Below are positions 43,421 through 51,371 of a DNA stretch of 64,000 nucleotides, one piece after another. The DNA lies in the NCBI GenBank assembly GCA_039818285.1, contig JBCBUE010000005.1, positions 25,357 to 89,356 of the forward strand, written 5' to 3'. The notes under the pieces are model-generated. The model was not told where the DNA came from, did not search any database, and was given only the letters and a program-made list of their open reading frames with translations. Positions within the stretch are counted from its first letter, which is position 1, and the number at the start of each line of letters is the position of its first letter. This DNA is from JBCBUE01 sp039818285. Lineage in GTDB: Bacteria > Planctomycetota > Phycisphaerae > Phycisphaerales > Phycisphaeraceae. The translations under genes were made by a program, and so were the position numbers.

Positions 43421-44854
43421 TCAGCCGAGGCCGAAGTCGCCGAGATCGAGCCGCATCGGGTCTTCGACCCGTTGTTGCCAAGCGTTCATCGACTCGATCA
43501 GCGGTTCGACGGTCGATCGGTAGCGGGCCGTTGCGTGTTCATCGAGCGCGAGGTCGCGCGTCTCGTAAGGGTCGTCCGTGGTGTTGAACAGCTGCCATCG
43601 GCCGAGATGTGGGTAGACGATCAGCTTGTGCGTGCCGTCGCGGCACATCCGCTGGAACTGTCGATAAGCGGCGAACACCGTCCCGTGGGGGCGGGCGTCG
43701 GTGTTGTTCATCGCCGGCACCAGCGAGGGGAAATCGACGGTGTCGGGGGTGTCGACGCCGGCGAGTTGGCAGAGCGTCGGGTAGACGCTGTGCTGATAGG
43801 CCAGCTGATCGCGTCGGACGCCCACGGGCACGCCCGGCCCGGCGAAGATCAGAGGAACCCGAACGGAGTGGTCGTACATGTTCTGCTTGCCCATTAACCC
43901 GTGTTCGCCGACGGCCAGGCCGTGGTCGGCGGTCAGCACGACGATGGTGCTGTCGGCGAGCCCGAGCGCGTCGAGTCGATCGAGCGCTCGGCCGATCTCG
44001 GCGTCCATGTGCGAGAGGATCGCGTAGTACTCGCGGCGATGGACGCGCACGGCCGTCTCGGTGCGAGGCCAGGGCGCGAGCTGTTCGTCGCGTAGGTCGT
44101 AGTCGCCCTGATCGAACGGGTGCTCCGGCAGGTAATTCGGCGGTAACTCGATCTTGTCGAGCGGGTACGCCTCGAGGTGCTCGGTTGGGGCCTGCCTTGG
44201 ATCGTGAGGCGCGTGCATCGCGCAATAGGCAAAGAAGGGACGGCCCGGCGTGTTCGCACGCCTGTCCAGATACTCGATTAACCCGTTGATCCAGCGGGTC
44301 GAGCTGTGCTCGTAGCCCGTCGGATCGATCGATCGGTCGCACGCGAACCAGTGCCCCTTGCGGGTGCGGTCGTCGGCGGTCCATACGTTGCCCGGTGATG
44401 GGCGCAGGTACGCCGACTGCGCGGGGTCGCCCTCGGGCATACTTTTCTCGAAGTCGAACGGCGTCGAACCCCACATCCCCGGACCCTCCGGCCCGTGCTC
44501 GGCGAAGCATCGCTCGCGTGAGTCGCCGAAGTTATGCCACTTGCCGACGCAATAGGTGTCGTAGCCGGCGCCGCCGAATGCCTGACCGATCAGCGGGTAG
44601 TCCCCGCAGCTGTCCCCCCCGCATCGATAGAGCATCCGGCCCGTCAGCAGCATGGCGCGGCTGGCGATGCACACCGCGCCGGTCCACGAGCCTTGGTGGT
44701 GAGCGTGCGTGAACGTGGTGCCGCGCGCGGCAAGGCGATCGAGATGAGGCGTGTGCACCTCGGGGTTGTTGAGCGCATGCAGCGACCGATACGTCTGATC
44801 GTCCGCCACGAACACGAGTACGTTCGGGCGTCTGGCGGCGTCTTGTTCGGCCAT
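43421..44854 (-). CDS. Sulfatase, Cys type, without signal peptide
   Basis: 477 residues starting MAEQDAARRPNVLVFVADDQ at 44854. The open frame continues upstream over the end of the next gene and is not coding there. The formylglycine site is VCIASRAMLLTG with Cys62, using Ala where most sulfatases have Pro. Metal residues lie in ADDQ and TADHGLAVGEHG. No signal sequence is visible, so it is expected in the cytoplasm, consistent with desulfating imported oligosaccharides. It lies 31 bases after the sulfatase at 44886 on the same strand. Confidence 0.88.
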   Translation of the reverse strand: MAEQDAARRPNVLVFVADDQTYRSLHALNNPEVHTPHLDRLAARGTTFTHAHHQGSWTGAVCIASRAMLLTGRMLYRCGGDSCGDYPLIGQAFGGAGYDTYCVGKWHNFGDSRERCFAEHGPEGPGMWGSTPFDFEKSMPEGDPAQSAYLRPSPGNVWTADDRTRKGHWFACDRSIDPTGYEHSSTRWINGLIEYLDRRANTPGRPFFAYCAMHAPHDPRQAPTEHLEAYPLDKIELPPNYLPEHPFDQGDYDLRDEQLAPWPRTETAVRVHRREYYAILSHMDAEIGRALDRLDALGLADSTIVVLTADHGLAVGEHGLMGKQNMYDHSVRVPLIFAGPGVPVGVRRDQLAYQHSVYPTLCQLAGVDTPDTVDFPSLVPAMNNTDARPHGTVFAAYRQFQRMCRDGTHKLIVYPHLGRWQLFNTTDDPYETRDLALDEHATARYRSTVEPLIESMNAWQQRVEDPMRLDLGDFGLG

Positions 44855-44885
44855 CACTCGGTCGGTCCGGTGGGGCGCGGCGTGG

Positions 44886-46556
44886 TCAGTTGGCGTCGAG
44901 GTAGTCCTCGAACGTGTCGGGAAGCCGTTCCAGATAGCGACGCAGCTCGGTCTGCATCTCGGCGAGCGTGGCCGCGTGCGCCGGGTCGTTCGCCAGGTTG
45001 TTGCCCTCGAGCGGGTCGACGGAAAGATGGTAGAGCTGGTCGGCGTCGAAGTAATTCTCGAACCACGCGGCATCCGGGTTGCGCTGTCCGCGCTCGAACC
45101 TGCTGCCGCCGGCCGCCATGCCCATCTGGTGGTAGCGGGCGTTGGGGTCGATCTGGTAGTTCGGGTTGTTCTTGGTCCAAGGCCACTGCTCGTGCGTACG
45201 CTCCAGATCAGCGACGTGGTCGGCCATACGCTCGTCCAGCGTGCGTTGAAGGCTCGGCGGGACGCGGAAGGCGATGTACTTCCACTCGGGCGTCGACACC
45301 GCACGCACCAGCCCGATCTCGGTGTAGACCGAATCGCGGATCGCATCGACCTCGCCGTCGACCAGCGGCAGCCAGCTGTGCCCGTCGAGCACCATGTCGG
45401 TGGGCGGCTCGATGCCGGCGGCGTCGAGGATGGTGGGTGCAAAGTCGGTGTTCTGAGTCATCGCGTCGACGACCTGCGGCTCGATCCGCCCGGGCCAGTA
45501 CGCCAGTGTCGGCGTGATCAGTCCGCCTTCGTAGAGCGTGCCCTTGCTTTTGTCGGCCATGCCGTGGTCGTTGAAGAAGATCACGAGCGTGTTGTCGGCG
45601 ATGCCAAGCGTTTCCAGTTTGTTCAACACCGCGCCGATACCGTCGTCGAGCCAGAGCGCCATGGCGTGCTTCTCGTCGACGCCGGCCTCGGCGAGCCGCT
45701 CGTAGATCGTCTCGCGCGGCGGCATGATCCCCGTGATCGGCTCGGGCAGCAGTCCCTCCCCGGACACGCGTGGGTCGGCTTCGCGCAACGACTTGTTCGG
45801 GTCGGGCACATGGTTCAGCGTCGTGGCAAAGTAGAGGAAGAACGGCTCGTCTTTGCTTTCTTCGATGAATCGCAGCGCCGCGTCGGTCAGCCACTCCATG
45901 TTGTGCTCGGCTAACCCGGTGTTCATCAGCCGCTTGTCGTCGTGCAGGTTGCCTGCGTAGGCGTGGTCGACCCAGTCGAAGCCGTGCCGCTTGATGCCCT
46001 CGCAGATGGCGTCGTGGTTGGCCTGCAGCATCGCCGCCATCTCGGGGTCGGCGGGGTCGCTGCCCTTGGGCGGGATGGCCGGCCGCGTGCCGACACCGTT
46101 AATGTGCCATTTGCCGATCATCCCGGTCGTGTACCCGTTCTCCTGCAGCACGCTCTGCAACGTCGGTTGGCCCGGGGAGAAGCCGACGTTCCACAGCACG
46201 CGGCACACGCCCTCCTCGGTGGTCGATTGCTTGAAGAAAGGAAGCGCGACACGGCTGGCGTACTGGCCGGACAGCACCGTGTACCGGCTCGGCGAACACA
46301 CGCTCGACGCGACGTAGCTGCGATTGAATACCACGCCTCCGCTCGCCATGCGGTCCAGATTCGGCGTGAGCGCTTCGCCTTCGAGGTACCCGAGCTGATC
46401 GTTCGTCTGGTCGTCCGTGATGATGAACACGATGTTTGGTGGTCGGTCCTCGGCCGTCACGGGCACGGCGAGAACGGTCGTGAGCGCGATGAGGAGGAGA
46501 ACGAGCCCGGTGCGCCGTAGCAGAGGCCAGGTCCGTCGAAACAGTAAAGGGGTCAT
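44886..46556 (-). CDS. Sulfatase, Cys type, secreted
   Basis: 556 residues with a signal peptide (to about residue 35, VPVTAED). PNIVFIITDDQTNDQ binds calcium, Cys87 in SVCSPSRYTVLSG is the residue converted to formylglycine, and GKWHIN and FFNDHGMADKSKGTLYEGG supply further active-site residues. Substrate cannot be assigned from sequence; the setting suggests galactan sulfate. It is co-directional with the GH86 gene upstream, 146 bases away. Confidence 0.9.
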   Translation of the reverse strand: MTPLLFRRTWPLLRRTGLVLLLIALTTVLAVPVTAEDRPPNIVFIITDDQTNDQLGYLEGEALTPNLDRMASGGVVFNRSYVASSVCSPSRYTVLSGQYASRVALPFFKQSTTEEGVCRVLWNVGFSPGQPTLQSVLQENGYTTGMIGKWHINGVGTRPAIPPKGSDPADPEMAAMLQANHDAICEGIKRHGFDWVDHAYAGNLHDDKRLMNTGLAEHNMEWLTDAALRFIEESKDEPFFLYFATTLNHVPDPNKSLREADPRVSGEGLLPEPITGIMPPRETIYERLAEAGVDEKHAMALWLDDGIGAVLNKLETLGIADNTLVIFFNDHGMADKSKGTLYEGGLITPTLAYWPGRIEPQVVDAMTQNTDFAPTILDAAGIEPPTDMVLDGHSWLPLVDGEVDAIRDSVYTEIGLVRAVSTPEWKYIAFRVPPSLQRTLDERMADHVADLERTHEQWPWTKNNPNYQIDPNARYHQMGMAAGGSRFERGQRNPDAAWFENYFDADQLYHLSVDPLEGNNLANDPAHAATLAEMQTELRRYLERLPDTFEDYLDAN

Positions 46557-46702
46557 CGTGTCATTCCTTTAGCGAGAGGCCAGCTGGGGTAACCACCGGC
46601 TGGTTCGATGGTATTGAATGTTCGAGTCATTCTTGTCTGTTTATCCAACGATTGCGTCAATCCTGGCCGTGCCGCGTGCCGCGATCCCTGAGTGTGTGTG
46701 GG

Positions 46703-48649
46703 TCACGGCACGTCGTACGCCGCGCGAATGACGACCGTGCCGACCGCGCCGCCTCCGTCGCCGGGGAAGACGATCTCGACGAGGTTGCGTTCCTTGAGGA
46801 TGGACGCGGGCACGTCCACGAGTCGGGTCGAGGCGTATTCTTCCTCGGTCGTCAGCCGATCGGCGTGGTCTTCGGCGGGCAGGTCGATCCGCCGGCCGTT
46901 GACACGGAGAGCGACCGCCGAGCCGGCGTCGCCGGGGCGCGAAACACCGAATCGAAGCGTCGCTCCGACGACACGCCGAGGCTCGCGGATGGGCACGACG
47001 AAGCGCCCTACCTCGCCCGATGGGATCTCGACGGCGTACGTCTCCGCGTAGAACGGCACCTCGTTGGTTGTTCGCTGGGGCTTGATCGTTCTCGGGTACT
47101 CGGCGATCACCATGACGGCCTCGCGACCCGCCAGCTCCAGGCCGGCGGTGGAGTCGATCCGTTCCTCGGTGAGCAACGGCGTGAAATCGTCCAGCCGGGT
47201 GTACCGGCGGATCGCCAAGCGGTCCGCCTCGGGCAGCTTCAGGTTTACCGCCTCGGGCTCTCGGCTCAGGTTGTTGATCACGACGCGCAGCTGCTCGCCC
47301 GCGGCGAACGCCCGAACCTGAAGGTCGGGGTCGCTGTTCTCGATCGCAATTCGATGGCCGGACAAGTCTCGGAAGAAGCGGTAGAAGTCAAGATTCGACG
47401 ACTCGACCCAGCGGCTCTTGTCCTCAAAGTCGTACGCGACGTACGCCGTCGAGTAGTAGTACGGGTCCCAGTTCATTGCGTGAAGCAGGATGAACGGCAC
47501 GGCCTTCTTGACGACGTGCGGGTGATCCATGAATACGAGCGTGTTGGCGAGCGCCGAGCTCACCAGGACGTGATTCGCGATCGAGCGCTTCTTCATCTCG
47601 TGCTCGAACCCGGAGCCAGATTCGAGATACTTCGCACTGATCGCTTCCACGGGATGCGGGCCGGGGCGATTGCCCTGGTTGAAATACCCGCCGTGCTCGG
47701 AGACGACGAGGTCGACCTCGCCTCCGAACTCGGAGACGGCGTAGGCTTGCACGAGATCGATGACGCCCTCGAGCGGTTGGCCCGTCGTGACACGGCCGTG
47801 GATCTTCTCGCCGTCCCAGTGCATGTAGTCATACGGGTGGAACGAGTAGAAGTCGAGCTGGCCGCCCGTGTTGTCCATAAAGGTCTTGAAGCCGTTGAAG
47901 CCGCCGAAGTTTCGTTTGTAGAAATAAGCGACGGATGAGCAGGGCCCGCCGACGAGGACATCCGGGCTTAGTTTCTGCACGGCCTGCTTGGTTCGCAGGT
48001 GCCAGTCGGCGAGCTCCTGCTTGTTATAGAAGGACCAGTGCGGCTCGTTGACGGGTTCGTAGAAGCGCGGCCGATCGAAGTCGCTGTAGTTGCCGGCCAT
48101 GACGAGGGCGGCGAGTTCGGCGGCGGCATCGATGTTGGCGGGGAGGCGCTGCGGCTTGTGGCCGGACGTCGATTCCGGGGTGGTGACGGCGCCCATGAAG
48201 TCGGGATAGGCGTTGTGCGACCCGTGAGCCGCGACATCGAGGCGGCCTCGGGTGAGTCCGACGAAGGTTTCGCCGTGCGAAGTGGCCTTGAGGTGTTGGG
48301 CCAGGGCCGCGCGATCGACGAAGCCGGGTCTCTGGGCGTCCTCGACCACGCCCGGCCCCCAGTTGGTCACGGCGTTGACCGGTCCGAGCTGTCGGCCAAA
48401 CGTGACGCCGAGGTCGCCGAGCAGGAACTCCATGCGCTGCGTCGAGTCGACGCGCTGATCGAACGCCTTGCCGGGATCGCAGAGGCCGAAGACGGTGTTG
48501 CGATCGAGTTCACCGATGCCGTCGATCTGGCGGAAGGTAGTGGGGTCGACCGTGATGGTCGTGACTTCCGTGGCGCTGCTCGCCGCGCCCGTGGCACCAC
48601 ACACGATCATCGAGCCGAGCACGGCGAGTCTTCGAAATCTGCCGGTCAT
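46703..48649 (-). CDS. GH86-like endo-beta-galactanase, secreted
   Basis: 648 residues from the ATG at 48649, which gives the signal peptide MTGRFRRLAVLGSMIVCGATG. An ATG at 48718 is in frame but lies inside a hairpin and spoils the signal. IDGIGELDRNTVFGLCDPG opens the catalytic domain. Glu202 in FYEPVNEPHW is the probable acid/base and Glu318 in DLVVSEHGGY the nucleophile. The C-terminal sandwich resembles that of 36681. It follows the PEP-CTERM gene across a terminator-like hairpin. Confidence 0.78.
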   Translation of the reverse strand: MTGRFRRLAVLGSMIVCGATGAASSATEVTTITVDPTTFRQIDGIGELDRNTVFGLCDPGKAFDQRVDSTQRMEFLLGDLGVTFGRQLGPVNAVTNWGPGVVEDAQRPGFVDRAALAQHLKATSHGETFVGLTRGRLDVAAHGSHNAYPDFMGAVTTPESTSGHKPQRLPANIDAAAELAALVMAGNYSDFDRPRFYEPVNEPHWSFYNKQELADWHLRTKQAVQKLSPDVLVGGPCSSVAYFYKRNFGGFNGFKTFMDNTGGQLDFYSFHPYDYMHWDGEKIHGRVTTGQPLEGVIDLVQAYAVSEFGGEVDLVVSEHGGYFNQGNRPGPHPVEAISAKYLESGSGFEHEMKKRSIANHVLVSSALANTLVFMDHPHVVKKAVPFILLHAMNWDPYYYSTAYVAYDFEDKSRWVESSNLDFYRFFRDLSGHRIAIENSDPDLQVRAFAAGEQLRVVINNLSREPEAVNLKLPEADRLAIRRYTRLDDFTPLLTEERIDSTAGLELAGREAVMVIAEYPRTIKPQRTTNEVPFYAETYAVEIPSGEVGRFVVPIREPRRVVGATLRFGVSRPGDAGSAVALRVNGRRIDLPAEDHADRLTTEEEYASTRLVDVPASILKERNLVEIVFPGDGGGAVGTVVIRAAYDVP

Positions 48650-48706
48650 GATTCGTACCTCGGATGAAGAGACTGTCATTGAAGCAAGAGGTGAAAACGA
48701 AAATGC

Positions 48707-48748
48707 CGGCTTGAGCAACGATCGAACTGGTGATCGTTGCTCAAGCCG
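48707..48748 (-). terminator. Rho-independent terminator-like hairpin after PEP-CTERM gene
   Basis: Arms of 17 bases (CGGCTTGAGCAACGATC at 48707-48723 and its exact complement at 48732-48748) flank an eight-base loop. Read on the minus strand, the stem lies 50 bases after the PEP-CTERM stop and is followed by a T-rich stretch (CATTTTCGTTTT). It may attenuate rather than end transcription into the GH86 gene. Confidence 0.75.
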
Positions 48749-48797
48749 ACGGCAAGGACAAGCTGCGTATTCGGATTCCGGTTTACACCATTCGCGA

Positions 48798-49712
48798 TCA
48801 GGCCTCGGGCTTCCGATCCTGGCGACGGCGGAACATCGCGACCATCAGGCCGGTTGCGGCGAGCGCCGCGGAGCCGGGCTCGGGCACGGCGATGTACTCG
48901 AATCGAACGCTATCCGAGGTCACAGAAGGGCCGGCGCCGGCAATGAACCGTTGGCCGAAGAAGGCTTCGGAACCCGCATAGGCGGTGCTTTCGAGAACGG
49001 CCGGCTTATCCACGGCATCGGCGACGACGAGACCGGTGTCGACGTTGGTGACTACGAGGCCGGTCGCGTCCCAGAAACCGCTGTTGAAGGTCGCCTCGTA
49101 TTCGAAAAGCAAGGTGTCGGTGACCAAGTCCTCGGGCTGTCCGTTTCCGCCCGAGTTAAACCCACCGTCGGGACCCGAGATAAACAGCGCGAACGCGTTG
49201 TCTGCACCAACGAAACCTTGGCGGGCGAAGTTGGTGTAGACCTTGATGCTGCCGTCGCCGAACGAGCTGTAGGCCGTCTCGAATCCATTAGTCGGCGCTG
49301 CGTCAAAGCCGCCGTTCACGAAGTTTTCACGGACGCCGATGACGCTCAACTCCTGATTAGGAGCGGTCGTCAGCGTGTATTGCAGTTCGATCGCGATCTT
49401 GATGACGTCGCCATCGCTGAAGCCGGTGCCCACCTCGCCGCTACCGTCGCCGCCGGCGGTGCCACCGGTGGCACCATTGCCATTGAGGGTGCGGAGGAAG
49501 GCGCCGCTGGACGTGACGGTGCCTGGCGCATCCGAATCGACGATGTAGCCGGTCTGGCCCAGCCAACCGTCTTGGAAACGGAGTTCGCCGCCATCAACAA
49601 AAGGGTTGCCGTTGTCGGAGCGGGTGGTGTAGTCGGTCTCGTAGACCACGACGGCCGAGGCCGGCGCCACGATCGCGGTTGTCAGGAGCAGGGCACTTGT
49701 CTTGATGAACAC
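48798..49712 (-). CDS. PEP-CTERM sorting-domain exported protein
   Basis: 304 residues. A signal peptide (MFIKTSALLLTTAIVAPASA) is followed by a Gly/Asp/Thr-rich beta-type domain and a C-terminal sorting signal: VPEPGS, a hydrophobic stretch (AALAATGLMVAMF) and a basic tail RRRQDRKPEA. Such proteins are processed by exosortase and end up on the surface or in extracellular matrix. No exosortase gene is in the window. Its place among GH86 and sulfatase genes and behind two operator-like sites suggests a surface role in galactan binding, which is inferred. Confidence 0.88.
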   Translation of the reverse strand: MFIKTSALLLTTAIVAPASAVVVYETDYTTRSDNGNPFVDGGELRFQDGWLGQTGYIVDSDAPGTVTSSGAFLRTLNGNGATGGTAGGDGSGEVGTGFSDGDVIKIAIELQYTLTTAPNQELSVIGVRENFVNGGFDAAPTNGFETAYSSFGDGSIKVYTNFARQGFVGADNAFALFISGPDGGFNSGGNGQPEDLVTDTLLFEYEATFNSGFWDATGLVVTNVDTGLVVADAVDKPAVLESTAYAGSEAFFGQRFIAGAGPSVTSDSVRFEYIAVPEPGSAALAATGLMVAMFRRRQDRKPEA

Positions 49713-49779
49713 GGGTGGACCTCCAATTGAAGCTGAGATGCAGAAACGCGCCGATTACGGACGGCTCGCGACCGGCGAC

Positions 49780-49797
49780 TGATTAAGTACTTTAGCA
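49780..49797. promoter_or_regulatory. Putative operator upstream of PEP-CTERM gene
   Basis: TGATTAAGTACTTTAGCA is the copy used here as the reference. On the minus strand it overlaps a possible -10 TAAAGT with TTGTTT 16 bases upstream, about 70 bases before the PEP-CTERM ATG. Confidence 0.6.
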
Positions 49798-49877
49798 TTG
49801 CGCTCATGTAAAACAAGCGCAACGGTGGAAAATGCGTAATTTTTGCTTGATAATCGACTTTTTCGGGATGCCGTCGA

Positions 49878-49895
49878 TACTTAAATACTTGATTT
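49878..49895. promoter_or_regulatory. Weak second operator-like site upstream of PEP-CTERM gene
   Basis: This segment has ACTTAAATACTTGAT, with the AAATACTT core of the 32627 site but poor flanks. It lies 98 bases from the stronger site at 49780, so it could be an auxiliary site or chance in an AT-rich gap. Confidence 0.3.
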
Positions 49896-49958
49896 TTCCG
49901 GAGATGTGTCGCGTTTCGGGCGGTGTGGATGTTCGTTTGGAAACTCGTCGACTGTCGA

Positions 49959-51335
49959 TCAGGCCGTGAGTGTGATCTCGAAGACATTGGCCGCGTCGCT
50001 GAGCGGCAGCCCCGCCGGCAGGTCGATCGCCAGGCCGTCCGGTTCGTGCGACCACGGCAGCGCCTCGGCCTGGCCTAGCAGACGCACCGATCGCACCCGT
50101 CCCTCGCGGAAGCGATAGCCGGTGCCGAGCGCCCTGACAAGCACGCGCCCAACCGGCCGGCCCAGCGTCGTCGCGTAGAGCTGATCGTCGCGCATGGTGA
50201 AGCGGATGTCCTCGGCCGTGAACTTGTTCTGGTTGAAGTGATCGTTGTGGTGGTGGGTCTTGTTCCAGTCGCCGATCTGAGTGGGCCCTTCGCCGTAGAG
50301 GTACCAGGGCGACGCGTCGTACACCGCTTCGCCGAAGGTTTGTAGCCACGCGCCGATCGCGCGCAGGGTGTTCGTGACGGCGTCGTCGAACGCTCCGTCG
50401 GCGGCGGGCGGGGCGTTGAGCAGCATCACGCCGTTCTTGCTGACGACGTCGACCAGGCGGCGGATGACGTCGGCGGTCGATCGCAGCGGCATGCCCGGCG
50501 TGTGGAACCATCCCTCCTGATTCCAATCGGGCTGCACGTGCAGGTCGATGTCGGTCATCCAGGTGTCGTAGCCGGCCTCGGGGAGCAGGCCGTTCTCGAG
50601 GTCGCGCATGCCGACGCCGGGGGGGACGTCGTGCGATTTGTAGACGAACTCCACCTCGCAACCGCGTGCGACGCCCGAGTTGAAGTGGTGGCTGATGAAG
50701 CGACGCTGGTCGCGGTCGTCGAGCTGTTGGATGTCGTCGGCGGGGTGGTGCCCGGGGTTCTGATGGTTGAGTTCGCGCTTCAGGGTGCCGGTGTACCGGG
50801 AGCCTTCGACGAGGCCGAGGTGGTGGCACTGCTTGGTGCCGCCGAAGCTGGCGTCGACCCAGACGATGTCGGGCGCGTAGCGATCGACCACTTCCTGTGC
50901 GAGCGGCAGCCAGCGGTCGTTGATGGTGTGGAACGACACGAGGGTCTTGAGGCCGGCGTCGCGGACGGCGGCGGTGACCTCGCCGACGATATCGCGGTGC
51001 GGCGGGCGGGTCATCGTGTTGTATTCGTCGAGCTGGCTGTCCCAGTGCAGCAGCGGGCTGCCGTGCCAGGCGATGGGGCCTGCGAAGCGGGCGCCGGCTT
51101 GCCGGAAGAGCGAGGCCCACGCCGCGGGGTCGAACTTCGGGGCCGTGAAGCGGGCGAGCGCTTGCGCGTCGGTCAGCGACTCGCCGCCGGGGAGGTGTTG
51201 GATCGTGCGGATCCCCCAGTGGCTGTAGATGCCGAACTTGGCGTCGATCAGCCACTGCGGCGTGTGGTGGCGACGGAGTGAGTTCCACGCGGGGCGATAA
51301 GTGGTGGAGGTGTCGTGGGCGATGGCGGTGTGCAT
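49959..51335 (-). CDS. GH29 alpha-L-fucosidase/alpha-L-galactosidase family enzyme, cytoplasmic
   Basis: 458 residues with no signal peptide. WLIDAKFGIYSHWGIRTIQ, a nucleophile Asp161 in APDIVWVDASFGG and SKNGVMLLNAPPAADG follow the GH29 pattern, but it is diverged from the other GH29 in the window (for example the EHHDG region is IAWHGSPL). It begins 36 bases after the GH2 gene and is last in the four-gene run 57250 to 49959. Function in removing alpha-L-linked sugars from imported oligosaccharides is likely but the exact sugar is unknown. Confidence 0.8.
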   Translation of the reverse strand: MHTAIAHDTSTTYRPAWNSLRRHHTPQWLIDAKFGIYSHWGIRTIQHLPGGESLTDAQALARFTAPKFDPAAWASLFRQAGARFAGPIAWHGSPLLHWDSQLDEYNTMTRPPHRDIVGEVTAAVRDAGLKTLVSFHTINDRWLPLAQEVVDRYAPDIVWVDASFGGTKQCHHLGLVEGSRYTGTLKRELNHQNPGHHPADDIQQLDDRDQRRFISHHFNSGVARGCEVEFVYKSHDVPPGVGMRDLENGLLPEAGYDTWMTDIDLHVQPDWNQEGWFHTPGMPLRSTADVIRRLVDVVSKNGVMLLNAPPAADGAFDDAVTNTLRAIGAWLQTFGEAVYDASPWYLYGEGPTQIGDWNKTHHHNDHFNQNKFTAEDIRFTMRDDQLYATTLGRPVGRVLVRALGTGYRFREGRVRSVRLLGQAEALPWSHEPDGLAIDLPAGLPLSDAANVFEITLTA

Positions 51336-51371
51336 GTGGGGCCCGGTGATGCGGGTGCGGGGGTCGGTCCT

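Noticed and set aside
48707..48748. The 17-base inverted repeat considered as another regulator operator
   Set aside because: Arm length, loop size, position after a stop codon and the T-rich tail fit a terminator, and it does not resemble the AAGTACTT elements.
49682..49987. A short minus-strand frame reading MLKYLISRR upstream of the PEP-CTERM gene
   Set aside because: The resemblance to the sulfatase N-terminus is due to the shared operator-like DNA; the rest is not a signal peptide or a known protein.
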